A stretch of 64,000 nucleotides of DNA from Sinorhizobium sp. RAC02. Its GTDB lineage: Bacteria > Pseudomonadota > Alphaproteobacteria > Rhizobiales > Rhizobiaceae. The notes under the pieces are model-generated. The model made no database searches. It saw only the letters and a program-made list of their open reading frames with translations, and had not been told where the DNA came from. The position numbers were made by a program, and so were the translations under genes. Of the stretch, positions 26,015-35,047 are shown one piece after another. Each line of letters begins with the position of its first letter. The first letter of the stretch is position 1. The stretch lies in contig NZ_CP016452.1 of assembly GCF_001713395.1 (NCBI RefSeq), positions 434,001 through 498,000 on the forward strand. The letters are read 5' to 3'.

Positions 26015-27022
26015 ATGGACCATGTCCGCAAGTTCGCGCCAGTCACTGCAGAGGACGGGATCGTTGCCTCGAGCGTTTACTCGGCTGGCAGGCGCATCGC
26101 CGATATTCCCATCGAAGAGGCCGGCCAGTGGGCTGGCAAGGACGGTCACGTCGTCTGGATCGGGCTTCTGGAGCCGAGCCGCGAGCTTCTCCTGCGTGTC
26201 CAGGCACAGTTCAACCTGCATGACCTCGCGATCGAGGATGCCGAGCACCCGCATCAGCGCCCCAAGCTGGAGCAATATGGCGAGGCGCTGTTCATCGTCG
26301 CACGCACCGCGCAACTGATAGAGCGCCGCGTCACCTTCGGCGAAACGCATCTTTTTGTTGGCAAGGGCTACATCGTCAGCGTGCGGCATGGGCCGTCGAC
26401 CTCCTACGCTACCGTTCGCGAGCATTGGGAAAGCTGTCCGCATTCGCTGGCCAAAGGTGAGGATTTCGTCCTCTACGCCATTCTGGACTTCATCATCGAC
26501 AATTACATGCCCGTGCTCGAACAACTCGAATACGAGGTCGAGGAGATCGAGGACAAGGTTCTGGTCAAGCCGATGACCGGCAGCGAGATCGAGCGGCTCT
26601 ACATGATGCGCCGTGATCTCCTGCGGCTGCGCAATGCGGCACTTCCGCTGGTCGAGGTCTGCCGGCGGCTGACCAGTTCCGATCTGCCGCAAATCCAGGC
26701 GGCGATGCATCCGCTGTTTCGGGACGTGTCCGATCACATCCGCACGGTGCAGGAAAAGATCGACAGCCTGCGCGAGGTGCTGGCTTTCGCCTTCGAGGCG
26801 AGCCTTCTGGTCGGCCAGAGCCAGGAAACGGCGATTTCCAAAAAGCTCGCCTCGTGGGCGGCGATCCTCGCCGTGCCGACCGCGCTTGCCGGCATCTACG
26901 GCATGAATTTCAGCGACATGCCGGAGTTGCGGATGCAATACGGCTATCCGATGGTGCTCAGCGCAATCATTGCGACCTGTTCGTTCCTGTACTGGCGGTT
27001 CCGCAAGAACGGTTGGTTGTGA
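26015..27022 (+). CDS. CorA family divalent-cation transporter
   Basis: The 335-residue protein has a large acidic cytoplasmic domain, a long helix leading to two C-terminal membrane segments, and the selectivity-loop motif YGMNF followed by SDMPEL, which marks CorA/ZntB proteins. The first segment is SWAAILAVPTALAGI and the second VLSAIIATCSFLYW. GGAGG lies eight bases before ATG 26015. CorA carries Mg2+, Co2+ or Ni2+, while ZntB exports zinc; sequence alone does not separate these here. Confidence 0.9.
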   Translation: MDHVRKFAPVTAEDGIVASSVYSAGRRIADIPIEEAGQWAGKDGHVVWIGLLEPSRELLLRVQAQFNLHDLAIEDAEHPHQRPKLEQYGEALFIVARTAQLIERRVTFGETHLFVGKGYIVSVRHGPSTSYATVREHWESCPHSLAKGEDFVLYAILDFIIDNYMPVLEQLEYEVEEIEDKVLVKPMTGSEIERLYMMRRDLLRLRNAALPLVEVCRRLTSSDLPQIQAAMHPLFRDVSDHIRTVQEKIDSLREVLAFAFEASLLVGQSQETAISKKLASWAAILAVPTALAGIYGMNFSDMPELRMQYGYPMVLSAIIATCSFLYWRFRKNGWL

Positions 27023-27026
27023 AAGG

Positions 27027-27779
27027 CTACAGCGGCCTGAACCGGTCGCCCTCAAGCCACCTGTTGAAGAAGTAGGCGATCTGCTTGTGCCACCAGGGCC
27101 AGTCATGGCTTGCGTCGAGGCCCCAGAAATCGACCCAGGCCGGAATGTTCTTGTCGCGTAGCACGGCCTCCAGACGGTGCGTATCCTCGAGCATCGCGTC
27201 TTCCCAGGCCCCCTGGCCACAGCAGAAGAACAGGCGGCGCGAGCCTATGCGATCGAGCAGGCCTCGGTCGTTCAGTCCCGCCAGGTAATTGACCGGCGAG
27301 TTGAAGTAGATCTGGCCGTCCAGCGTATCGCCGAAAAAATGCCGGGTGGAGTAGACGCCGCTCAGCGCGATCACGCCGGCAACCCGGTCGGGAAAGCGGA
27401 ACAGGAAATTGCTGGCGTGAAAGGCGCCCATGGAGCAACCCGACAGGACCGGTGCGCGTCCGCCGATGGCGAGAATCTCCGGCAGCAGTTCCTCGTTTAC
27501 ATAGCGGAAATAGGATTCGTGCCGGGCGATCCGGGCCGGCAGGTCATGGCCATTGGAAAAGAAGCTCTCGCCGTCGATGCCATCGACGGTCCACACCCGC
27601 AATTCTCCCGCTTCGATGCGATCAGCGAGCGCCCCTATGCCGCCGGAATCCTCGTATTGGTAGAAGCGCCCGTTGGAGGTGGGGAAGACCAGGACAGGAC
27701 GGCCGGCATGGCCGTAGGTCTTGAACTCCATCTCTCGCCCGAGATGATCGCTGAAGCGCTTGTGGTATTCGATCTGCAA
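27027..27779 (-). CDS. Esterase D-like alpha/beta hydrolase
   Basis: The 250-residue cytoplasmic protein has the nucleophile elbow GCSMGAFHA, an upstream FPTSNGRFYQYED segment that could form the oxyanion region, and DASHDWPWW near the C-terminus with a plausible Asp/His pair. It belongs with the putative esterase family (esterase D/Fes-like). It begins three bases after the ATP-grasp stop codon, so the two genes form a tight two-gene operon and probably act on the same small molecule. Confidence 0.82.
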   Translation of the reverse strand: MQIEYHKRFSDHLGREMEFKTYGHAGRPVLVFPTSNGRFYQYEDSGGIGALADRIEAGELRVWTVDGIDGESFFSNGHDLPARIARHESYFRYVNEELLPEILAIGGRAPVLSGCSMGAFHASNFLFRFPDRVAGVIALSGVYSTRHFFGDTLDGQIYFNSPVNYLAGLNDRGLLDRIGSRRLFFCCGQGAWEDAMLEDTHRLEAVLRDKNIPAWVDFWGLDASHDWPWWHKQIAYFFNRWLEGDRFRPL

Positions 27780-27782
27780 CGG

Positions 27783-28952
27783 CTAACGCTCCACGTCCTG
27801 GATGAAGCGCACGATGGCTTTCACCTCTTCGAAATCCTCTGAACGGAACTGATAGGCGGCGTTGCCCATAGCCCGGCTGAACACGTCCTCGATCGGTGCG
27901 AAATGCACGATCCTGTCGCCATGGGTAGCGAGAATGGCCCGATGGTCGTTGACATAGCGAATATGGTTCTTGCGGCTGGCATAGCCGGTGTAGTAGCGCC
28001 CCGTGAACGGTCCGCCAACCTTGTTGTTGACGATCATCTCAGCCCATTCGCGATAGACATCCATGTCGTACGAATAGTTGATGGCGTCGGTCATCCACGC
28101 TCCCGGCGGGCGCATGTTGATTTCGAGCGCCACGATGCGCTTGTCGGCCCGGGTCTCGAAGAATTCGATATGGAAGAATTTTTCGCGGATGCCGAAAGCC
28201 TTCACGGCGGCGCGTCCGGCCTTTTCCACCGCGGGGTCGACGAAGGGCAGGCAATAGTAGTTGAGGTGCGAATTGGTGTTCACCACCTCCATGATGCTCT
28301 GCTCGAAACGATGGCTGGCGGCAAACACCACCCGGCCATCGCGATCCACCAGGCCGTCATAGGTCAGCACGATGCCGTCGATGAACTCTTCGGCGACATA
28401 GCTGACACCCGGTAGCTTCGCCGTCTCGAAAGCGTCGAGACCCGCGTCATTGCTCAGCTTTACCGTGTTGCTGGCGCCCGAGCCCTGATCCGGCTTGATC
28501 ACGATGGGATAGCCGACCTCGGCAATGAAAGCCTCCACACCCGCCCGGTCGATATATTTGTGCTGCCGGATCGTTTCGACGCCTGCCTTCTTGAAGAAGG
28601 CGCTCATTTTCGACTTGTGCTTTAGATTCTTGACGAAATCGCTGCGAATGCCCGGAATGTTGAAATCGGTGCGGATCGCGGCGTCCTGTTCCAGCCAATG
28701 TTCGTTGAGGGATTCGAAACGATCGATGCGGCCCCAGCGATGGATGAAATGGCCCATGGCGCGCAGCACCTGATCGGCATCCTCCATGTCGGCGATGCGG
28801 TAATACTCGCTCAGGGCATTTTTCAGTCTAGGAGGGAGATGGTCGTAGGCGGTATCGCCAACACCCAGAACCATGGCACCGGCCATATGGAGGCGGTCGC
28901 AGAATTCGGTACTGTTGGCAGGAAAATGCGGAGAAAAGAACACGAACTTCAC
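27783..28952 (-). CDS. ATP-grasp domain carboxylate-amine ligase-like protein
   Basis: The 389-residue protein has the ATP-grasp pattern: KHKSKMSAFFKKAGV with the first nucleotide-binding lysine region, YPIVIKPDQGSGASNTVKLS (lysine plus glycine-rich flap), SYVAEEFIDGIVLTYDGLVD (adenine-binding segment) and ALEINMRPPGAW (metal-binding Glu/Asn). These enzymes join a carboxylate to an amine or thiol through an acyl-phosphate. The GTG at 28952 starts at the conserved strand KFVFFSPHFPANS with GGGAG ten bases upstream; no ATG is available. Substrate unknown. Confidence 0.82.
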   Translation of the reverse strand: MKFVFFSPHFPANSTEFCDRLHMAGAMVLGVGDTAYDHLPPRLKNALSEYYRIADMEDADQVLRAMGHFIHRWGRIDRFESLNEHWLEQDAAIRTDFNIPGIRSDFVKNLKHKSKMSAFFKKAGVETIRQHKYIDRAGVEAFIAEVGYPIVIKPDQGSGASNTVKLSNDAGLDAFETAKLPGVSYVAEEFIDGIVLTYDGLVDRDGRVVFAASHRFEQSIMEVVNTNSHLNYYCLPFVDPAVEKAGRAAVKAFGIREKFFHIEFFETRADKRIVALEINMRPPGAWMTDAINYSYDMDVYREWAEMIVNNKVGGPFTGRYYTGYASRKNHIRYVNDHRAILATHGDRIVHFAPIEDVFSRAMGNAAYQFRSEDFEEVKAIVRFIQDVER

Positions 28953-29197
28953 GAGCAGCAGACTCCCGAGAGGCTCGAGGGATACTTCGCCCTCGCACAT
29001 TAGCCGACGCCGAAGTGTTAAAGAAGTCGCGCACAAACGCAAGCTTGCATGGTTTCGGTCGCATCGACCGCCCGTGAGGTTGCGGGTGCTCGCAGTTGGC
29101 AGCGGCCCATTGCAGGCTCAGCGAGGGATAGTCGCGCGACAATCTGTTCATGGTCTGGCGCCGGCCGATGTGATGAGGGATTGCTCCGCGAGCATCA

Positions 29198-29446
29198 GAG
29201 TGCTTCGCGGCCAAGCCGTACAACGCGCCGCTCGTCGGCATCCGCCCGGAACACATCAAGCTCTCAAAGGAGAGCGGCACGTGGAAGGGCCGCGTCGGCG
29301 TCGCCGAGCACCTCGGCTCCGACACCTTCCTGCATGTCAATGTCGAGGGCATCGGCCTGGTGACGGTGTGCGCCGGCGGCGACTTCCCCGTCGCCCACGG
29401 CAATACCGTCTGGCTCACTCCCGACGAACCCCGCATCAAACTGCGA
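29198..29446 (+). pseudogene. 3' remnant of a sugar-type ABC ATPase (UgpC/MalK C-terminal domain)
   Basis: One frame reads [16 protein letters not shown], then [20 protein letters not shown], and [19 protein letters not shown], the C-terminal TOBE-type domain of UgpC/MalK-class ATPases. There is no Walker A, signature or Walker B upstream, so only the last 80 or so codons remain. The frame runs straight into an IS6 transposase fragment at about 29441, which marks the breakpoint. No companion permease or binding protein is present nearby. Confidence 0.7.
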
Positions 29447-29705
29447 TCATATGGTGCTGCAAAGCGCCAGTTCATCCCGCAGGTCGAGCATCGGTCGCAT
29501 AAGGTCTCAACAACCGCGCTGAAAACTCTCGTGTTCCTCTGCTAAAACGAGAGAAAATGATGCAAGGCTTCCGATCGGCGTGCAGTCTGCAGCGCTTCAG
29601 CAATATCTTCTCTACGCTCAGAATTCTGTCCGTCCCGCCACGTTCCAAACACTCGGCACTTGCATTCACGTTTAAATACCATGGCGGAATGGAACGCCGT
29701 CACTG
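29441..29705 (+). mobile_element. Degenerate 3' fragment of an IS6-family transposase
   Basis: Translation gives [21 protein letters not shown], then after a frameshift matches to the NNRAENSH, MQGFRS and LQRFSNIFSTLRIL-type blocks, which align with the tail of the intact IS6 transposase encoded at 33416-34120 on the other strand. The sequence is clearly diverged from that copy, so it derives from a different IS6 member. No left end, catalytic Asp or terminal repeat remains. Confidence 0.75.
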
Positions 29706-29867
29706 GAATGCTGCCCTGAATTCTCAATCAATCTTATGTCGGCGGTATCAAACAACGGGACTTTGCCCTGTCGACCTGAGAGACGAACGCTTCGGATGAG
29801 GAAGCCGGGGTTTTCGCCGTGGCGCAAATATGATACATGCGTCCTTTTCAGACAAAGGCGAAACGTC

Positions 29868-30818
29868 ATGCACAAAATCGGCTACGTCGTCTTCCCAGGC
29901 TTCCAGCTCCTGGGTTTTGCGGCGATAACTGCCTTCGAGATGACCAATCTTCAGCTTGGCGAGCCGGTCTATCAGATCGAGTTGCTCTCCGAAGCCGGCG
30001 GCGAGATCAAGTCGTCTGCCGGCTTTGGGGTCAACACGAAAGCCTTCGATCACCACACAGTTTACGACACCGTGATACTCGGAGCCGGCACGACTATCGA
30101 GCCAGTGACCGCCGGGCTAATCGAATTCGCGCGTCACTCGCTGCAAACCGCACGACGGCTGGCCGCCCCCTGTACGGGCGCCTTCATCCTTGCAGAGTCC
30201 GGATTGCTGGATGGTCTTCGTGCGACGACGCACTGGTTTTTTGCACGCCAGCTCCGGGATCGCTTCCCGTTTGTCAGGGTCGAGGAGGATCGCATCTTCA
30301 TCGTCGACGGCTCGGTATGGACGTCGGCGGGCATGACGGCGGGGATCGACCTAGCCCTTGCCATGGTCGAAAAGGACCACGGTCAGGATGTCGCACGCTC
30401 GATCGCCCGCAAGCTCGTAGTGTACCACCGCAGGGCCGGCGGCCAGTCGCAGTTCTCGGCACTGCTCGAACTGGACCCGAAGTCGGACCGGATCCAGAAA
30501 TCCGTCGACTACGCCAAGGCCAACCTGCGCAGCGTCCTGTCGGTCGAGGAGTTGGCCGATGTCGCGGGCTTGAGCCCACGCCAGTTCAGCCGGGCTTTTC
30601 GGTCAGAGACAGGGCAATCGCCTGCCAAGGCCGTGGAAAACCTGCGCGTGGAAGCGGCACGGCTGATGATGGAACAAGGCCGCCACTCCATGGAGGCCAT
30701 CGCGGGGGAAACAGGCTTTGCCGATAGCGATCGCATGCGCCGGGCTTTCCTGCGGGCGCTCGGACAGCCGCCCCAGACAATTCGGCGCAGCGCGCGCGGA
30801 AGCGCGATGGCATTGTGA
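29868..30818 (+). CDS. GlxA-type transcriptional regulator (DJ-1/PfpI plus AraC HTH)
   Basis: The 316-residue protein has an N-terminal class I glutamine amidotransferase-like domain (KIGYVVFPGFQLLGFAAITA; APCTGAFILAESGLL with the elbow cysteine) and a C-terminal AraC double helix-turn-helix (LSVEELADVAGLSPRQFSRA; EAIAGETGFADSDRMRRAFL). This is the GlxA/FtrA architecture. Such proteins activate genes for small-metabolite catabolism. ATG 29868 begins the conserved first strand; the open frame continues upstream to 29736 without homology. No target operon is adjacent, only IS debris on both sides. Confidence 0.88.
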   Translation: MHKIGYVVFPGFQLLGFAAITAFEMTNLQLGEPVYQIELLSEAGGEIKSSAGFGVNTKAFDHHTVYDTVILGAGTTIEPVTAGLIEFARHSLQTARRLAAPCTGAFILAESGLLDGLRATTHWFFARQLRDRFPFVRVEEDRIFIVDGSVWTSAGMTAGIDLALAMVEKDHGQDVARSIARKLVVYHRRAGGQSQFSALLELDPKSDRIQKSVDYAKANLRSVLSVEELADVAGLSPRQFSRAFRSETGQSPAKAVENLRVEAARLMMEQGRHSMEAIAGETGFADSDRMRRAFLRALGQPPQTIRRSARGSAMAL

Positions 30819-31032
30819 GCGAGAAGAGTACGGGCATTCTTGCACAAATGCTTACGGAGTCCCGGTATCGGCATTCCAGCGGCCGTGGCCCGTTCTTGCT
30901 CTGAGCTTGAGGGCGCGGGCATCGAAATCCACGTAGCTTCTCTGTTCGACAGCGAAAATGCAGCTTCGACACGCCTTGAATGCCCGGGCGGGCCTTACTA
31001 AATTTCGAGTCCAAAGCTGTGGGGAGGTCGAG

Positions 31033-31267
31033 ATGGGCAATCACTTTTCCAAGAGCGCGTTTGAGCCAAGTGAACTCCGCGCTCTCAAACAAATTTTTGA
31101 CGATATGACATCGCAACTCTGGTTCGAGCCGTCGGGGCGAGGCGAGAGAGAGCTTCGCGAAACATCTCTTCGAGACGTTTCCAGCCGGTGCCTACGATGC
31201 ACGCAAACACCGGTCGATCGTCGAAGCCTCAGCCAGAATGTTTTACGCATTTGATGGCGCTTCGTGA
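31033..31267 (+). pseudogene. Small conserved-type hypothetical gene broken by one frameshift
   Basis: Reading from ATG 31033 (GGGGAGG ribosome site) gives MGNHFSKSAFEPSELRALKQ and IFDDMTSQLWFEPSG. If one base is removed near 31134-31139, the frame continues as EARESFAKHLFETFPAGAYD, then ARKHRSIVEASARMFYAFDG to a TGA at 31265-31267. The two halves together form a coherent, acidic/helical protein of about 77 residues, similar to small uncharacterised rhizobial proteins I recognise only vaguely. Without the correction the product switches to unlike sequence after residue 35. Confidence 0.5.
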
Positions 31268-31548
31268 CCCCAAGGGTCCGTGGCCTTTCTCTCCCGTTGT
31301 TTTGACGCGTTCTCCACCGGCGCCGACCGCCGGCTGTCTTTGTGCTGAGAAATGCCAAAGCGCCGAAGAAAACTGGCGTATTGGGGGGAGAAGGAGATCC
31401 TTGCTGATCCTCAGCGAGCATCGCGTTGGCCACGCTTTCTGGGCGCAGTCCACGTTCCGCGACGCACTAGGTGTTGAACTCATAAATATTGGGAGAGTGG
31501 TAGTGAGATGCTTCAAAGCTTCGATAGCAGGAGCTTTGAGTAGCGCGA

Positions 31549-32261
31549 TATGACCTGGCCGAAACGGAATGGCGGCTGATCGAGCCGCTGCTGCCGAACA
31601 AGGTGTGTGGGGTGGCGCGTGTTGATGACCGGCGGGTTATCAACGGCATCTTCTATGTTTTTACGTACCGGTTCTCCCTGGCGAGGCCTGCCGATCCGAC
31701 CTGGGCCATACACAACTGTCTACAGACGATATACCCGATGGGCGAAAGCTGGTATTTGGCTGCGTATCTTCGAAGCGTTGGCGGCATCTTCCCCTCAGCC
31801 CTTACCATCCGTGCCCATCACACCACGCCGCCCATCGGCCGTTCTCGTGGAGGATTGAGCACTGAGATCAATGCGCTCGCCGATCAAGGCGGCTTGCCGT
31901 TGTGCATCATTCTTTCACCTGGCCAAGCTTCCAACAAGGCCGCGGTCGAAGCCTGCTCGAAGGATTGCCTGCGGCCAGAGCCCTGATTGCAGATCGAGGC
32001 TACGACGCTCAGGCCCTCGTCGATCTCGTCCGCAACCGGGGCGGTGAAGCCCACATCCCGACCCAGCGGGACCACAAGGTCCAACGCACTGTCGATCGTG
32101 ACCTCTATCGCAAGCGCAATCTCATCAAGCGATACTTCTGCAAGCTCAAACACTTCCATCGTATCGCAACGCGCGACGACAAGCTGGCGAGAGATTTCCT
32201 CGCCGCAGTCCTTGTCGCTTCAACACGATGGTGGCTCAGAGCTTATGAGTCCAGAACCTAA
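31549..32261 (+). mobile_element. Degenerate IS5-family transposase remnant
   Basis: Fragments in different frames read YDLAETEWRLIEPLLPNK, VDDRRVINGIFYV, LRTGSPWRGLP, YRRYTRWAKAGIW, then ALIADRGYDAQALVDLVRNR, DRDLYRKRNLIKRYFCKLKH and RIATRDDKLARDFLAAVLVA. These are successive blocks of an IS5-family DDE transposase, including the Y-R-N-E/K region. Several frameshifts and a missing central part make it non-functional. Its right end is followed at once by an IS701 copy. Confidence 0.85.
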
Positions 32262-33354
32262 CACTACTTTGGCAGATTCGGGCAAGGCTGGTTTGAGATG
32301 ATTTGTGCTCTCTTCGTTGGGGGCGCGATATGGCAGATTGGGATACGGAGCTTTCGACCTTTTTGCAGCCATTTCTGGACAAGCTCGGACACAAGAAGCG
32401 GCGACAGATGTGCCCTCTTTACGTCTCCGGGCTCATTGGTCCCGGTGACCGCAAGAGTATCGAGCCGATGGCGGAACGGTTTGCTCCAGGCCAGTACGAC
32501 CGCCTGCACCATTTCATTTCCGATGGCCTTTGGAATGCTGTTCCTCTTGAGACCGAGCTTGCGCTGCAGGCGGACAGGATCGTTGGCGCGTTAGATGCGT
32601 TTCTGGTGATCGATGATACCGGCCTTCCCAAGAAAGGCGACCAATCGGTCGGGGTCGCGCCGCAATACGCTTCGATGCTGGGCAAGAGGGCAAATTGCCA
32701 GACGCTGGTGTCGGTGACGCTTGCGCGAGACGAGGTTCCCGTTCCGGTTGGCTTGCGTCTGTTTTTGCCCGAGAGCTGGACCAGCGACACGGAGCGGATG
32801 GCCAAGGCCGGGGTTCCCGATGCCATGCGGACATCTCGCACGAAGCCGGAGATCGCTCTTAACGAGATCGATCGGTTGATCGCGGCTGGTGTCCGGTTTG
32901 GCACAGTGCTGGCTGACGCAGGCTACGGCCTGTCGGCGACCTTCCGCCAGGGGCTAAGTGGACGTGGCCTCACCTGGGCGGTCGGCATCCCCAAGCATCA
33001 AAAGGTCTATCCCCATGATGTCGAATTGATCTTTCCCATCTCCGGTCATGGTCGCCCACGCAAGCATCCGATCCCCGACATTCTGTCGGTTGCGGCCGAA
33101 ACGGTGTTAGCACCTGCAAATTGGAAAAAGGTCAGTTGGCGCCGTGGCACGAAAGGCCGCCTCGCGGCACGCTTTGCCGCATTGCGCATCCGGATCGCCG
33201 ACGGCACGCCCCAGCGCATTCTCGACAAGGGACAGCAACACATGCCGGGCGAGGAAGCCTGGCTGGTTGGCGAGTGGCGATCAAACGATGAGCGCAAATA
33301 CTACCTGTCCAACTTGCCGGCTAACGCCACGTTGAAAGCGCTGGCGGCCGCCAT
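32262..33354 (+). mobile_element. IS701-family element, copy 1 (3' part replaced by an IS6 element)
   Basis: The left end CACTACTTTGGCAGA at 32262 and all following sequence to 33354 match the complete copy at 55564. The transposase frame starts at ATG 32330 and is open through the catalytic DD region (VIDDTGLPKKGDQSVGVAPQ; VLADAGYG) but is cut after about 340 codons where IS6 begins; a few foreign codons lead to a stop at 33370. The left flank is CTAA. The element cannot transpose by itself, lacking the right end. Confidence 0.9.
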
Positions 33355-34172
33355 GGCGATGTCACCTTAACCTGACTTCGGATGCATAGGAGACGCTGTG
33401 CCTTGGGGATTGTTCTCAGGCCATGGCTCCGGCCGCAGCTTTCCATTCTACGAGCGCGAGGATGTGGTGAGCCCGGGTTTGGAATGCGGAGCGTTGTGAG
33501 CGGGGTGGGACGAAGAGGTTACGGACAGCGGAGAAAACAGAGACGAAGCGCTGAAGGCCTCCCGGTGATCGGAAGCCTTGCATTATCCGCTCCCGTTTTC
33601 GCAGCGGCACATGAGAATTCTCGGCCCGGTTATTCAGACCCTTGTGGGATCGGTGTTCGACATGCGGCATGATCTGTCGTTGGGCTGCTCCATAAGAGCG
33701 CAACTTGTCAGTGATCATCCGCTTCGGTGCGATACCCTGCTTCTTCAGCAGACGGATCAGCAATCGCCTGGCGGCCTTGGTGTTGCGGCGGTTCTGGACG
33801 ATTTCGTCAAGCACATACCCGTCCTGATCGACGGCCCGCCATAGCCAGTTTTTCCTGCCGGCAATGGTGATGACGACCTCGTCCAGATGCCACACATCGT
33901 TCCCGCTGGGCTTCTTTCGGCGAAGGCGACGCGCATAATCCGGGCCGAACTTCATTCCCCAGCGGCGGATCGTTTCATGGGAGACGGCAATGCCGCGCTC
34001 CAGCAGCAATTCCTCGACAAGGCGCAGGCTCAGCGGAAACCGAAAGTAGAGCCAGACCGTATGGGCGATGATCTGGGGTGGGAAGCGATGGCGCTTATAG
34101 CTGACTGGCGAGGTGTTCATGAACGGGCATCTATCGCAGCCGCTCATCACAAGGCGTTACCGTGACATCGCC
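33355..34172 (-). mobile_element. Complete IS6-family insertion sequence (818 bp)
   Basis: Terminal inverted repeats GGCGATGTCAC (33355-33365) and GTGACATCGCC (34162-34172) enclose one transposase gene on the minus strand. The size is typical of IS6 elements. The eight bases on each side, GCCGCCAT and CGGTATTC, are different, so there is no target-site duplication. It joins an IS701 fragment on the left to an IS66 fragment on the right, the signature of adjacent deletion or cointegrate resolution by an IS6-type element. Confidence 0.92.
33416..34120 (-). CDS. IS6-family transposase
   Basis: The 234-residue protein has the IS6 DDE core: HLDEVVITIAGRKNWLWRAV with the first Asp, [12 protein letters not shown] with the second, and NNRAENSHVPLRKRERIMQG with the catalytic Glu, plus an N-terminal helix-turn-helix (RLVEELLLERGIAVSHETIR). 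All three acidic residues are present, so it is likely active. ATG 34120 (MNTSPVSYKRHRFP) is the family start; the frame opens earlier at 34150. Confidence 0.92.
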   Translation of the reverse strand: MNTSPVSYKRHRFPPQIIAHTVWLYFRFPLSLRLVEELLLERGIAVSHETIRRWGMKFGPDYARRLRRKKPSGNDVWHLDEVVITIAGRKNWLWRAVDQDGYVLDEIVQNRRNTKAARRLLIRLLKKQGIAPKRMITDKLRSYGAAQRQIMPHVEHRSHKGLNNRAENSHVPLRKRERIMQGFRSPGGLQRFVSVFSAVRNLFVPPRSQRSAFQTRAHHILALVEWKAAAGAMA

Positions 34173-34825
34173 CGGTATTCTGCAGGTCGACGGGTATGCC
34201 GCTTACAACAAGCTCGCGCGATCTGACGGCGGCAATGACGGCGTAACACTGGCCGGCTGCTGGTCCCACAGCAGGCGCAAGTTCTACGAGCTACACGCTT
34301 CGGACAGCTCTAGGATCGCCACCGAGACGGTGGAGCTGATGGCGAAGCTCTGGCAGGTGGAAGAATCGGCCCGGGGCCACAGCCCTGACGCGCGCGTCGC
34401 GGCACGTCAGGCGACATCTTCTGTGGTTGTCACAGAGCTCTTCGCCCTCTGGCAGAAGACCCTGCCGCGGATCTCCGGCAAGTCGAAGCTCGCCGAGGCG
34501 ATCCGCTATGCAACCTCGCGTCGCGCCATCTTCGAGCGCTTCCTCACCGACGGCCGTATCGAGCTCGACTCCAACATCGTTGAGCGCGCCATCAGGCCCC
34601 AGACAATTACGCGAAAGAACAGTCTCTTCGCTGGCAGCGACGGCGGCGGAAGGACCTGGACGACAATCGCCACGCTCCTTCAGACGGCGAAGATGAACAA
34701 CGTCGATCCGCAGGCCTGGCTCACCCAGACCCTCCAGCGCATCGCCAACGGCTGGCCCAGCAGCGATCTCGAGGCACTCATGCCGTGGAACTATGGAGCC
34801 TGAACGGCCTCAGCTTGCCGCTTAC
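34173..34825 (+). mobile_element. IS66-family TnpC 3' fragment with right terminal repeat
   Basis: The open frame to 34803 encodes the C-terminal 200-odd residues of an IS66 transposase: LQVDGYAAYNKLARSD, AGCWSHSRRKFYELH, RRAIFERFLTDGRIELDSNI, VERAIRPQTITRKNSLFAGS, LLQTAKMNNVDPQAWL. Its 5' part is removed at the IS6 border. The right end GCTTGCCGCTTAC, typical of IS66, lies at about 34813-34825. tnpA and tnpB are absent. Confidence 0.9.
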
Positions 34826-34992
34826 GTTTTTGGTCATGCTCATTCCGTTTCTCTCGGCGCCAATGCCGAGGGCGAGCGGGAATATGAGGCGAGCTTTAAC
34901 AAAATATGTTCAAGGTAGGTTGGCGGTCTTTTGATCGCTGCTGCTTAGACCAAAAGATACAGATGCGGTGCTGAGCGATAGATGGACTTGCA

Positions 34993-35047
34993 ATAGCTCA
35001 TTTATGGCAATATCCATGAGCTATAGAAAGGCTGGCTATAGCTCATG
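34993..35047. promoter_or_regulatory. Inverted-repeat operator overlapping the Fic start codon
   Basis: CATGAGCTATAG (35015-35026) and CTATAGCTCATG (35036-35047) form a perfect 12-bp inverted repeat with a nine-base spacer, the right arm including the Fic ATG. A third half site, ATAGCTCAT, lies at 34993-35001 in the same orientation as the right arm. Spacing between half-site starts is 22 and 21 bp, about two turns. Since the Fic protein has a C-terminal winged helix, autoregulation is a reasonable inference. Confidence 0.6.
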
